A DNA stretch of 21,803 nt from Bacteroidota bacterium. GTDB taxonomy: Bacteria > Bacteroidota > Bacteroidia > Chitinophagales > Chitinophagaceae. The notes beneath the pieces were generated by a model. That model did no database searches. It was not told the origin of the DNA and worked only from the letters and a program-made list of their open reading frames with translations. Shown here in pieces: positions 1 to 7,478 of the stretch (the stretch's first letter is position 1; every line of letters starts with the position of its first letter). The DNA is taken from contig CANFLP010000018.1 of assembly GCA_947447835.1 (NCBI GenBank), positions 1 through 21,803 of the forward strand. The letters are read 5' to 3'. Position numbers and translations under genes: made by a program.

Positions 1-4
1 GAAG

Positions 5-12
5 TATATTTG
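5..12 (+). promoter_or_regulatory. Putative -7 promoter element for infB
   Basis: TATATTTG matches the Bacteroidota -7 consensus TAnnTTTG exactly. It lies 57 nt before the infB start, so a transcript from it would carry a leader of about 50 nt that contains the hairpin at 26-56. The -33 region falls outside the window and cannot be checked. infB is often transcribed together with nusA, so this may be an internal promoter or a chance match. Confidence 0.35.
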
Positions 13-25
13 TATTAGGTGACTC

Positions 26-56
26 GTCCCGCGTCATCTTAAGAATGAACTGGGAC
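26..56 (+). promoter_or_regulatory. Stem-loop in the infB 5' leader
   Basis: GTCCCG (26-31) pairs with TGGGAC (51-56), the last pair being a G-U wobble. After a 2x2 internal loop, TCAT (34-37) pairs with ATGA (45-48), closing a 7-nt loop. The structure ends 13 nt before the infB ATG. It is followed by A residues rather than T residues, so it does not look like an intrinsic terminator on this strand. A role in translational control or RNA stability is only an inference. Confidence 0.3.
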
Positions 57-69
57 AAAAAACAACAGA

Positions 70-2967
70 ATGTCAGAATTGAAACTACCAAGACTGTTAG
101 CAGCCGCTAAAGAATTCAATGTGGGTCAAGATACCATCATTGATTTCTTGGCTAAGAAAGGTTTTCCTAAAGACGACCTTAAGCCAACAGCTAAATTATC
201 TGAAGAGCAGTATTATGCTTTGCAGGCTGAATTTCAAAGCGATAAAGTCGCTAGAAATAAAGCGGATCATGTTGAATTGCCAAAGAATGCAATTAGCGAC
301 AAAGCAAAGAAGGCTGATGAGCCTGTTGCTGAAGTAAAGAAAGTAGAAGCACCTATAGCTGCTGCTCCTGAAGTTAAGAAAGTGGATGCGTTTGCAGAGA
401 TTGCAAATCCAACTCCGGTTAAGGAAGAGGCGCCTGCTCCAGTTAAATTGGAAGTGCCAGAAGTGGAAGCTCCAAAAGTGATTAATAAAATTGACCTGTC
501 TTTAATTGACTCGTCAACACGTCCAAAAAAAGCTGCTAAAAAAGTGGAACCTACTCCTGCGCCAGCAGCTGAGGAAAAACCAAAAGCAGAAACTAAAAAA
601 GCAGCTGCTCCAAAAGTGGAAGCACCTAAACCAGCTCCTGCTGCTCCAGTGGATCACTCAATTGCACCAGAAAATGTGCATGGAGAAATCACTAATATTC
701 AAGCGGATAAATTAACAGGTCCAAAAATCTTAGGTAAGATTGACTTACCAATAAATAGTGATACCCGTCCTAAGCCTTTAAGCCAGGAAGAAAAGCGTAC
801 ACGTAAACGTATTCCAGTTCAAGGTCAAGGTAATCGTCCACAAGGCCAAGGTCAACAAGGTGGTGGAAATGTACAAGGCGGCGGTGGTTATCAAGGCAAT
901 CGTCCACAAGGTGGTGGCGGTGGTTACCAAGGCAATCGTCCACAAGGCGGCGGCGGTGGTTATCAAGGCAATCGTCCTAACAATCGTCCAGGTCAAGGCG
1001 GTGGAGCACGTGGAAGAAACATGCCTCAAACTGCTGAGCAAAAAGAAATCGATCAAAAAGCAATTCAAGATAAGATTAAGGAAACACAAGCTAAATTATC
1101 TGGCCAAGGTGGTAGAGGTAAGAGCATGAAATCCAAATATCGTCGTCAAAGAAGAGAAGAAGCTGCAGAAAACGAAAACAACGAACAAAGAGAAGACAAC
1201 AAATTACAAGTAACAGAATTTGTTACGGTAAGTGAATTATCAAGTTTAATGGATGTAAGTTTTGCTGATATCATTAGCAAGTGTATGAACTTGGGTATCA
1301 TGGTGTCAATCAACCAACGTTTGGATGCGGAGGTAATTGAATTAGTTGCATCTGAGTTTGGATTTGAAGTTGAGTTTGTTGGATTAGAAGATGCTGAAGA
1401 AATGGATGAGGAAGAAGAAGCAGAAGACCTAGCTAATTTAGTAGAGCGTCCTCCAATTGTGACTATCATGGGTCACGTGGATCACGGTAAAACTTCATTG
1501 TTGGATTATATCCGTAACGCAAATGTGGTTGCAGGTGAGGCCGGTGGTATCACACAGCACATTGGTGCATACGAGGTAACATTGCCAAACGGAAAAGCAA
1601 TTACTTTCTTGGATACTCCAGGTCACGAAGCCTTTACAGCAATGCGTGCGCGTGGTGCTAAAATCACAGACATTGCAATTATCGTAGTTGCTGCAGATGA
1701 TGCAGTCATGCCTCAAACTAAGGAAGCCATCAGTCACTCGCAAGCTGCGAATGTGCCAATGATTTTTGCAGTAAATAAAATTGATAAAGACGGTGCACAA
1801 CCGCAAAAAATATACGAGCAGTTATCTCAAATGAACATTTTAGTAGAAGCTTGGGGTGGTAAATTCCAAAACCAAGAATTATCTGCTAAACAAGGTTTAA
1901 ATGTAGATGCATTGTTAGAGAAAGTATTGTTAGAGTCTGAAATTTTAGACTTGAAAGCAAATCCTAACCGTGAGGCAACAGGTAGTGTAATTGAAGCGTC
2001 TTTGGATAAAGGCCGTGGATATGTTGCAACTATCTTGGTTCAAAACGGAACATTACGTCAAGGAGATTTGATTTTATCTGGCCAACATTATGGTCGTGTA
2101 AAAGCAATGTTCAATGAGCGTAACCAACGTATCGAAGTGGCACCTCCGTCAACTCCAGTAGTTATCTTAGGTTTGAATGGTGCACCTCAAGCGGGTGAGA
2201 AGTTCAAAGTGTATGATGATGAAGCAGAAGCAAAAGAATTAGCAACTAAACGTGCTCAATTATTAAGAGAGCAAGGTTTAAGAACTAGAAAACATATTAC
2301 ATTAGATGAAATTGGTCGTCGTTTGGCTTTAGGAAACTTTAAAGAACTTAACATCATTATTAAAGGTGACGTGGATGGTTCTGTGGAGGCCTTGAGCGAT
2401 TCATTACAAAAATTATCTACCGAAGAAATTGCAATTAGAGTAGTATTAAAAGGAGTAGGTCAAATTTCTGAATCTGACGTATTACTTTCTGCTGCATCTG
2501 ATGCCATTATCATTGGTTTTAACGTTCGTCCTAGTATGCAAGCAAACCGCTTAGCAGAAACCGAGGGTGTTGAGATTAAAATGTACTCTATCATCTACAA
2601 CGCGATTGACGAAATCAAGAGCGCGATGGAAGGTATGTTGGAACCAAAAATTCAAGAAAAGATTGTTGCGAATGTGGAAGTTCGTGAGGTTTACAAATTT
2701 GACAAGGCTACCGTTGCAGGTTGTTTTGTGTTAGATGGTAAATTAAGCAGAAACAGTAAAATTCGTATCATCCGTGATGGTATCGTTGAATTCCCAAGAG
2801 GCGAAGGTCAAGCAGCTGAATTAGGTAGCTTGAAGCGTTTCAAAGATGATGTGAAAGATGTTGTTTCAAACATGGAATGTGGTTTAACAATCAAAAATTT
2901 CAGTGACTTGAAACCAGGTGATATCGTTGAAGCTTTTGAAGAAGAAGAAGTTAAACGTACTTTATAA
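70..2967 (+). CDS. infB: Translation initiation factor IF-2
   Basis: This is the GTPase that places initiator fMet-tRNA on the 30S subunit and promotes 50S joining; it acts in the cytoplasm. The 965-residue protein starts with a small IF2 N-terminal domain (about 4-54). A long Ala/Lys/Pro/Glu-rich linker follows, then a Gly-rich repeat tract (about 255-315) and a second helical N-domain (about 380-437). The G domain is complete: GHVDHGKT at 468-475 (P-loop), DTPGH at 515-519, NKID at 569-572 and SAK at 605-607. It is followed by the beta-barrel domain II and the C1 and C2 domains that bind the tRNA end. The length is larger than E. coli IF2 (890) and usual for Bacteroidota, the excess being in the linker. 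The ATG at 70 gives the expected N-terminus (MSELKLPRL), and the preceding sequence is A-rich without a Shine-Dalgarno. Identification is certain. Confidence 0.98.
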   Translation: MSELKLPRLLAAAKEFNVGQDTIIDFLAKKGFPKDDLKPTAKLSEEQYYALQAEFQSDKVARNKADHVELPKNAISDKAKKADEPVAEVKKVEAPIAAAPEVKKVDAFAEIANPTPVKEEAPAPVKLEVPEVEAPKVINKIDLSLIDSSTRPKKAAKKVEPTPAPAAEEKPKAETKKAAAPKVEAPKPAPAAPVDHSIAPENVHGEITNIQADKLTGPKILGKIDLPINSDTRPKPLSQEEKRTRKRIPVQGQGNRPQGQGQQGGGNVQGGGGYQGNRPQGGGGGYQGNRPQGGGGGYQGNRPNNRPGQGGGARGRNMPQTAEQKEIDQKAIQDKIKETQAKLSGQGGRGKSMKSKYRRQRREEAAENENNEQREDNKLQVTEFVTVSELSSLMDVSFADIISKCMNLGIMVSINQRLDAEVIELVASEFGFEVEFVGLEDAEEMDEEEEAEDLANLVERPPIVTIMGHVDHGKTSLLDYIRNANVVAGEAGGITQHIGAYEVTLPNGKAITFLDTPGHEAFTAMRARGAKITDIAIIVVAADDAVMPQTKEAISHSQAANVPMIFAVNKIDKDGAQPQKIYEQLSQMNILVEAWGGKFQNQELSAKQGLNVDALLEKVLLESEILDLKANPNREATGSVIEASLDKGRGYVATILVQNGTLRQGDLILSGQHYGRVKAMFNERNQRIEVAPPSTPVVILGLNGAPQAGEKFKVYDDEAEAKELATKRAQLLREQGLRTRKHITLDEIGRRLALGNFKELNIIIKGDVDGSVEALSDSLQKLSTEEIAIRVVLKGVGQISESDVLLSAASDAIIIGFNVRPSMQANRLAETEGVEIKMYSIIYNAIDEIKSAMEGMLEPKIQEKIVANVEVREVYKFDKATVAGCFVLDGKLSRNSKIRIIRDGIVEFPRGEGQAAELGSLKRFKDDVKDVVSNMECGLTIKNFSDLKPGDIVEAFEEEEVKRTL
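877..981 (+). repeat. Three in-frame tandem repeats encoding GGGG(G)YQGNRPQ
   Basis: Three consecutive units of 33, 36 and 36 bp (877-909, 910-945, 946-981) lie inside infB. They encode GGGGYQGNRPQ, GGGGGYQGNRPQ and GGGGGYQGNRPN. The units differ mainly at synonymous Gly and Tyr codon positions, so the peptide is better conserved than the DNA. Flanking sequence (QGQGNRPQGQGQQGGG before, NNRPGQGGGARGR after) is a degenerate continuation. The tract is a likely site of slippage-driven length variation between strains. Confidence 0.85.
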
Positions 2968-2980
2968 AATAATTAAGATT

Positions 2981-3009
2981 TGATAGTTGGGATAATGCCC
3001 CAGCTATCA
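2981..3009 (+). terminator. Hairpin between infB and the SurA-like gene; weak terminator or processing site
   Basis: TGATAGTTGGG (2981-2991) pairs with CCCAGCTATCA (2999-3009), giving an 11-bp stem with one G-U wobble and a 7-nt loop. It starts 13 nt after the infB stop. The sequence downstream (GACCTTTACCCC) lacks a clean T-tract, so full intrinsic termination is doubtful. Partial termination, a 3'-end stabiliser or an RNA processing site are equally possible. Confidence 0.4.
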
Positions 3010-3037
3010 GACCTTTACCCCATTAATTATAGTATTG

Positions 3038-4432
3038 ATGAAAATAGTTAGCGTTGTTTTTTCTCTAGTGTTGTTGTCGTTTTGTTTTTCTGCGAAAGCA
3101 CAAACAAAAAAAGTATTGGCCGATAAAATTATTGCCACTGTAGGTGACAAGTTTATTTTAAGATCAGATATTGATAATGCCATTGCCGATTATAAAAGAC
3201 AGGCACAAGGACAAGAGGGTGTAACTATTCCGACAACATGTCAAATATTAGAAGGGCAGCTTATTCGTAAAGCCCTGGTATTACAAGCCGAGAAAGACTC
3301 TATCAATGTCACTGAAGAGGAAGTTCAAAATGCAATTGATAGCAGAATCAGACAATTCTTACAACAATTTGGATCAAAGGAAGTACTAGAAGAAGTAGCT
3401 GGCCGTACCATCTTTCAATTAAAAGAAGATTTTCGCATTTTAATTAAGGAGCAAAAGTTGGCTGACGAAATGCAACAAAAAATTGTTGAAAAAATTAAAA
3501 TTACTCCTACCGAGGTAAGAGCTTATTACAATAAAATTTCTGTAGACAGTTTGCCCTTGTATGAAAGTGAAGTGCAAGTGATGGAATTGGTAATGCATCC
3601 GAAAGCAAATCGTGATGTAGAAGAATATGTGATTAAGCAAATGATGGACTATCGCCGTCAAATCGAGGCTGGTATTAATAAGTTTGACCAATTGGTAAAA
3701 TTATATTCAGAAGATCCAAGTTCAAAAGAAAATTTAGGTCAGTTTAATTTAAACAGAAACGAAAAGAATTTTGACCCTGCATTTATGTCTGGTTCATTCC
3801 GTTTAAAAGAGGGACAAATTTCTGCTCCTATTAAATCTAAATTCGGCTACCACTTAATCCAATTAATTTCTAGATCTGGTGATGACGCTGTGGTAAAACA
3901 CATTTTACGTATCCCTCCCATTTCAATTGATGAGATTAATGAAACTAAGCATTTCTTAGACAGTGTGAGAAAAGACATTGTTGCTGGCAAAACGAGTTTT
4001 GGGGAGCAAGTAAATAAGCATAGCGACGACGACGGAAGTAAATTTACGGGCGGTGCTATTTCTGGTAGTGATGGCTCTACTTATGTGAACTACGACCAAT
4101 TACCTGATAAGGATATGGTTGTTTTATTAAAGACAATGAAACCAGGTGATGTTTCTATGCCGCAAGTTTATACCGACGACCGTGGAAGAAAAACGGTAAG
4201 ATTGGTTTATTTCAAGGATCGTACCGAACCACATAAAGAAAACCTAAAAGAAGATTATAATCGTGTAGCCGCTCGTGCCTTGGCACAGAAAAAGGCTAAG
4301 TCATTAGAGGCTTGGTTTAATGAACATATCACCAACTATTATATCTACATTGACCAGGATTATCAGTCTTGCGAAGAGATTAAAGAATGGACTAAAGTGG
4401 CAAATGCCCTTATCAAACAGAAAACCTACTAA
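3038..4432 (+). CDS. SurA-like periplasmic peptidyl-prolyl cis-trans isomerase (two parvulin domains)
   Basis: This is a probable periplasmic chaperone and prolyl isomerase that helps outer-membrane proteins fold. The 464-residue protein begins with a signal peptide: MKIV, a hydrophobic core, then AKA|Q with likely cleavage after residue 21. A SurA N-terminal helical region (about 25-170) carries the opening typical of the family (DKIIATVGDKFILRSDID). Two parvulin (PpiC-type) domains follow. The first (about 178-280) shows FDQLVKLYSEDPSS, an LGQF segment and the KSKFGYHLIQL ending; the second (about 285-392) starts VVKHILRIPP. I chose the ATG at 3038; a TTG directly before it (3035) would add only one residue. 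It lies 70 bp after infB, separated by a hairpin, and may be transcribed with it. The family is clear; orthology to E. coli surA is not proven. Confidence 0.9.
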   Translation: MKIVSVVFSLVLLSFCFSAKAQTKKVLADKIIATVGDKFILRSDIDNAIADYKRQAQGQEGVTIPTTCQILEGQLIRKALVLQAEKDSINVTEEEVQNAIDSRIRQFLQQFGSKEVLEEVAGRTIFQLKEDFRILIKEQKLADEMQQKIVEKIKITPTEVRAYYNKISVDSLPLYESEVQVMELVMHPKANRDVEEYVIKQMMDYRRQIEAGINKFDQLVKLYSEDPSSKENLGQFNLNRNEKNFDPAFMSGSFRLKEGQISAPIKSKFGYHLIQLISRSGDDAVVKHILRIPPISIDEINETKHFLDSVRKDIVAGKTSFGEQVNKHSDDDGSKFTGGAISGSDGSTYVNYDQLPDKDMVVLLKTMKPGDVSMPQVYTDDRGRKTVRLVYFKDRTEPHKENLKEDYNRVAARALAQKKAKSLEAWFNEHITNYYIYIDQDYQSCEEIKEWTKVANALIKQKTY

Positions 4433-4452
4433 TTTTCAAGATTTTACTTCTC

Positions 4453-4466
4453 ATCTTAGATAAGAT
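4453..4466. promoter_or_regulatory. Inverted repeat upstream of the PurF-like gene; possible operator
   Basis: ATCTTA (4453-4458) and TAAGAT (4461-4466) are perfect inverted copies separated by GA. The repeat sits 13 bp upstream of the putative -7 box at 4480, overlapping where RNA polymerase would contact the -33 region. That position suits an operator. A 6-bp arm in AT-rich DNA can arise by chance. Confidence 0.25.
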
Positions 4467-4479
4467 TAAGGAACTATTG

Positions 4480-4487
4480 TAAATTTG
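4480..4487 (+). promoter_or_regulatory. Putative -7 promoter element for the PurF-like gene
   Basis: TAAATTTG matches TAnnTTTG exactly and ends 19 nt before the ATG at 4507. I see no clear TTTG at the expected -33 distance. The spacing to the start codon is like that of five other boxes in this window, which raises confidence. Confidence 0.5.
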
Positions 4488-4506
4488 TGGCTCCTTAAAC
4501 ACCATC

Positions 4507-6354
4507 ATGAGCGACGAAATCAAACACGAATGTGGCCTAGCCTTTATTCGACTCAGAAAACCCTTTTCCTACTACCTACAAAAAAGAGGGTCGGTTACCT
4601 ACGGACTTAATAAGTTGTACCTATTGATGGAGAAACAGCACAATCGTGGTCAAGACGGCGCTGGTTTAGCAACTTTAAAATTAAACATTGAATCAGGCAA
4701 TCCTTTTTTATACAGACTAAGGAGTAATGCACAACAACCTATTGCCGATTTATTTTATAAGATTGGTTTAGAAATTCAGGAACTTGAAAAATTTCAACCA
4801 GATATTTCTAAACACCCAGGATTGATGAAAGGGCATTTGCCTTTTATGGGTGAGATTTTATTAGGGCATTTACGTTATGGTACACAGGGCAAAAACAATG
4901 TAGAATTTTGTCACCCATTCATTAAAAAGAATTTAGTCCCAGGAAAAAATATTGCACTTGCAGGTAATTTTAACCTTGTAAATACCGACGAATTATTTCA
5001 ACATATTGGATTTGATCCAGGTCCTTTCGAAAAACAAAGCGATCTAGCTGCCATGATGGAAGTGATTCATCATTTCTTAGTAAAGGAAGAAGCTTTAAAT
5101 CCAAACGCACCAGATATTGTCAATGTATTAAAACAGGCTGCCCCTTTATTTGATGGCGGTTTTACCATTGGGGGTTTAATTGGGAATGGCTATAGCTTTA
5201 TTATGCGCGATGCGAACGGAATTCGCCCAGCCTATTATTATATTGATGGTGAAGTGATTGTTGCTGCAAGTGAAAGAGCTTCCATTAGAACTACTTTTAA
5301 TGTTGGCGAGAATGAAGTGTTGGAATTAATGCCAGGTACAGCCTTAATTATTGATGATCTTGGTAACTATAAAATTGAACAAGTTATCGAACCAAAAGAA
5401 AGAAGAGCGTGTTCATTTGAACGCATTTATTTTTCTAGAGGTAGTGATGAAAAAATATATCGTGAGCGTATTGCATTAGGTAATCATTTAAGCAAAATAG
5501 TTTTAGATCGTATTGAAAAAGATTTAAAACATACCATCTTCTCTTATATACCTAATACAGCCGAGGTTGCCTTTTACGGATTGGTAAAAGGAATGGAACA
5601 ATACCTAAACAAAATTAAAGTTGAACGTATTTTAAGTTGGGGAAAAGAAGTAGATCCAGAAAAACTGGAAGAAATGGTGAATCGTAAAATTCGTCAAGAA
5701 AAAATCGCGATTAAAGATGTCAAACTAAGAACTTTTATTACCGAAGATGCTAATCGTAATGAAATGGTTCAACACGTTTATGATATTACTTATGGCACCG
5801 TTAAAAAAGACGAGGATACATTAGTGGTGATTGATGATAGTATTGTGCGCGGTACCACTTTAAGAGAGAGTATCATTCGTATGTTGTCAAGACTTTCTCC
5901 TAAAAAAATTATAGTAGTTTCTTCGGCTCCTCAAATTAGATATCCAGACTGTTATGGTATTGATATGAGCAAGATGGGCGATTTTATTGCATTTAAGGCT
6001 GCAATCGCTTTGCTAGAAGAAAAAGGAATGACCAATGTGATAGATGAGACGTATCAAAAAATTAAAGCATTAGAAGTAAATGGAGCTTTACATACAGAGA
6101 ATGTAGTTAGGCAATTATACAAGCCATTTACACCTGAAGAAATTTCAGATAAGATTGCGCAATTAATTACACCAGCCAATGTCAATATTCCAGTGGAAGT
6201 AATTTACCAAACCATTGAGGATTTGCATGAATGTTGTCCTACCAATACCGGCGACTGGTATTTTACAGGTAATTACCCAACTCCAGGCGGTAATAAGGTT
6301 TGTAACAAAGCCTTTGTAAACTATGTAGAGGGCAATAACGTTAGAGGGTACTAA
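4507..6354 (+). CDS. purF: Amidophosphoribosyltransferase-like protein (long Bacteroidota PurF variant)
   Basis: By family this should catalyse the first step of purine synthesis: PRPP plus glutamine to 5-phosphoribosylamine. At 615 residues it is about 140 longer than classical PurF. Residues 1-8 (MSDEIKHE) resemble a propeptide that would be removed to expose Cys9 as the N-terminal glutaminase nucleophile (HECGLAF). Glutaminase motifs HNRGQDGAG, GHLRYGTQG and GNFNLVN are recognisable. The PRPP-binding motif VVIDDSIVRGTT is intact at 440-451. Several positions differ from classical PurF: the region of the usual PDSG loop reads IPNTAEVAFYG, an insertion rich in charged residues precedes RTFITEDANRNEM, and the CxxCFTG cluster motif is replaced by GDWYFTGNYPT (582-592). 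Cysteines at 302, 482, 576, 577 and 599 remain. It has its own putative promoter and abuts the next gene tail to tail with no gap. It could be the housekeeping PurF or a paralogue with another substrate. Confidence 0.8.
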   Translation: MSDEIKHECGLAFIRLRKPFSYYLQKRGSVTYGLNKLYLLMEKQHNRGQDGAGLATLKLNIESGNPFLYRLRSNAQQPIADLFYKIGLEIQELEKFQPDISKHPGLMKGHLPFMGEILLGHLRYGTQGKNNVEFCHPFIKKNLVPGKNIALAGNFNLVNTDELFQHIGFDPGPFEKQSDLAAMMEVIHHFLVKEEALNPNAPDIVNVLKQAAPLFDGGFTIGGLIGNGYSFIMRDANGIRPAYYYIDGEVIVAASERASIRTTFNVGENEVLELMPGTALIIDDLGNYKIEQVIEPKERRACSFERIYFSRGSDEKIYRERIALGNHLSKIVLDRIEKDLKHTIFSYIPNTAEVAFYGLVKGMEQYLNKIKVERILSWGKEVDPEKLEEMVNRKIRQEKIAIKDVKLRTFITEDANRNEMVQHVYDITYGTVKKDEDTLVVIDDSIVRGTTLRESIIRMLSRLSPKKIIVVSSAPQIRYPDCYGIDMSKMGDFIAFKAAIALLEEKGMTNVIDETYQKIKALEVNGALHTENVVRQLYKPFTPEEISDKIAQLITPANVNIPVEVIYQTIEDLHECCPTNTGDWYFTGNYPTPGGNKVCNKAFVNYVEGNNVRGY

Positions 6355-7419
6355 TTATACTCTATAACAAATAGCATTGATATTCATGCCTGCTCCAACC
6401 GATGCAAAAATAACAATATCACCTTTGTGTAATTGATGTTGAGGATACTTGCCGTGCTTTACCATATCATATAAGGTTGGAATAGTTGCTACCGAACTAT
6501 TGCCTAAATCATGAATACTCATGGGCATAATATTTTCAGGCACTTCTCTTGTTCCATATAATTTGTAAAGCGCTTTAATAAAGCCTTCATCCATTTTTTC
6601 ATTTGCTTGATGTAAGAAAAACTTCTTTACATCTTTAATATCAACGCCTGCTTTTTCGATACACTCTTTCATTGCAACAGGTACATTTTTAATTGCGTAT
6701 TCGTATACCTTACGTCCCTTCATTTTGATATACCTTGTTTCCTCTTCTCCTTCTGGATGGTATGATTTTCCTAAGTATAAGAAATAGGTTTCGTCATTGC
6801 AATGGCTTTGTACACTTGCAGCTAATATACCACTATCTGTATTTGGGTCACCCTCTACTATACATGCTCCCGCGCCATCACTAAATATCATACTGTCTCT
6901 ATCATGTGGGTCCACAACACGGCTTAAGGTTTCGGCACCAATTACTAAACAACGTTTTGCCATGCCTGACTTGATGAATGCATCTGCTTGAATCACGCCT
7001 TGTATCCAACCTGGACAACCAAATAAAATATCATAAGCTACACAGTTTGGATTGTGTATGCCTAATTGATTTTTTACTCTTGATGCAATTGATGGTACTG
7101 TATCGGTTTGAATAGTGCCAGGTAATACGTTTCCGAAATTATGGGCAACAATAATTTGATCAATTGTTTCTGGATCAATACCTGCATCTTTAATGGCAAG
7201 CTTTGAAGCTTCTGCAGCCATCTCGGAAGTATTCATCCCTGTTTCGGCATATCTTCTTTCGTAAATACCAGTAATATCCTTGAACTTTTCTACAATCTCT
7301 TCGTTTGGCGTAGTAATTAGCTCGCCATTTTCTCCATAAAAGGTATTACTTATAAAATCTTTATTCGATTTAATAATACTTGGAATATAACTACCTGTGC
7401 CTGTTATAATAGTTGCCAT
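6355..7419 (-). CDS. 3-oxoacyl-ACP synthase III-like (FabH family) ketoacyl synthase
   Basis: This is a thiolase-fold condensing enzyme of the KAS III type, which joins a starter acyl-CoA to malonyl-ACP; the true substrate is unknown. The 354-residue protein has the complete catalytic triad: Cys135 in DILFGCPGWIQG, His270 in FFLHQANEKM and Asn307 in DLGNSSVATIP. The C-terminal GAGMNINAICYRV is also family-like. It differs from housekeeping FabH around the nucleophile, where FGCPGW replaces the usual (A/S)ACAGF, and by an insertion near residues 25-45. It follows the guanylyltransferase gene on the same strand after 59 bp and may be the last gene of that operon. Its stop codon is directly adjacent to the stop of the PurF-like gene. 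Family assignment is secure; fatty-acid initiation versus a specialised acyl product is not decided. Confidence 0.87.
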   Translation of the reverse strand: MATIITGTGSYIPSIIKSNKDFISNTFYGENGELITTPNEEIVEKFKDITGIYERRYAETGMNTSEMAAEASKLAIKDAGIDPETIDQIIVAHNFGNVLPGTIQTDTVPSIASRVKNQLGIHNPNCVAYDILFGCPGWIQGVIQADAFIKSGMAKRCLVIGAETLSRVVDPHDRDSMIFSDGAGACIVEGDPNTDSGILAASVQSHCNDETYFLYLGKSYHPEGEEETRYIKMKGRKVYEYAIKNVPVAMKECIEKAGVDIKDVKKFFLHQANEKMDEGFIKALYKLYGTREVPENIMPMSIHDLGNSSVATIPTLYDMVKHGKYPQHQLHKGDIVIFASVGAGMNINAICYRV

Positions 7420-7478
7420 AGGGGGAGCTTAAAGGTGAATCAATCGTTTAGATTGGTAAGTTATGAATTAAAAATATA

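Noticed and set aside
3..110. Short open frame running from the left edge into infB in another frame, considered as the tail of nusA.
   Set aside because: The translation does not resemble a NusA C-terminus and it overlaps the start of infB by about 40 bp.
778..1089. Antisense open frame opposite the IF2 Gly-rich repeats.
   Set aside because: The Leu/Thr/Ile repeats of its product are just the reverse complement of the Gly/Gln/Asn repeat codons.
3035..3037. TTG one codon upstream of the chosen start of the SurA-like gene.
   Set aside because: The adjacent ATG gives the same signal peptide without a second Met; no evidence favours TTG.
7441..7455. CAATC-GTTTA-GATTG hairpin between manC and the KAS III-like gene.
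   Set aside because: Only a 5-bp stem with no T-tract on the relevant strand; too weak to call a terminator or operator.
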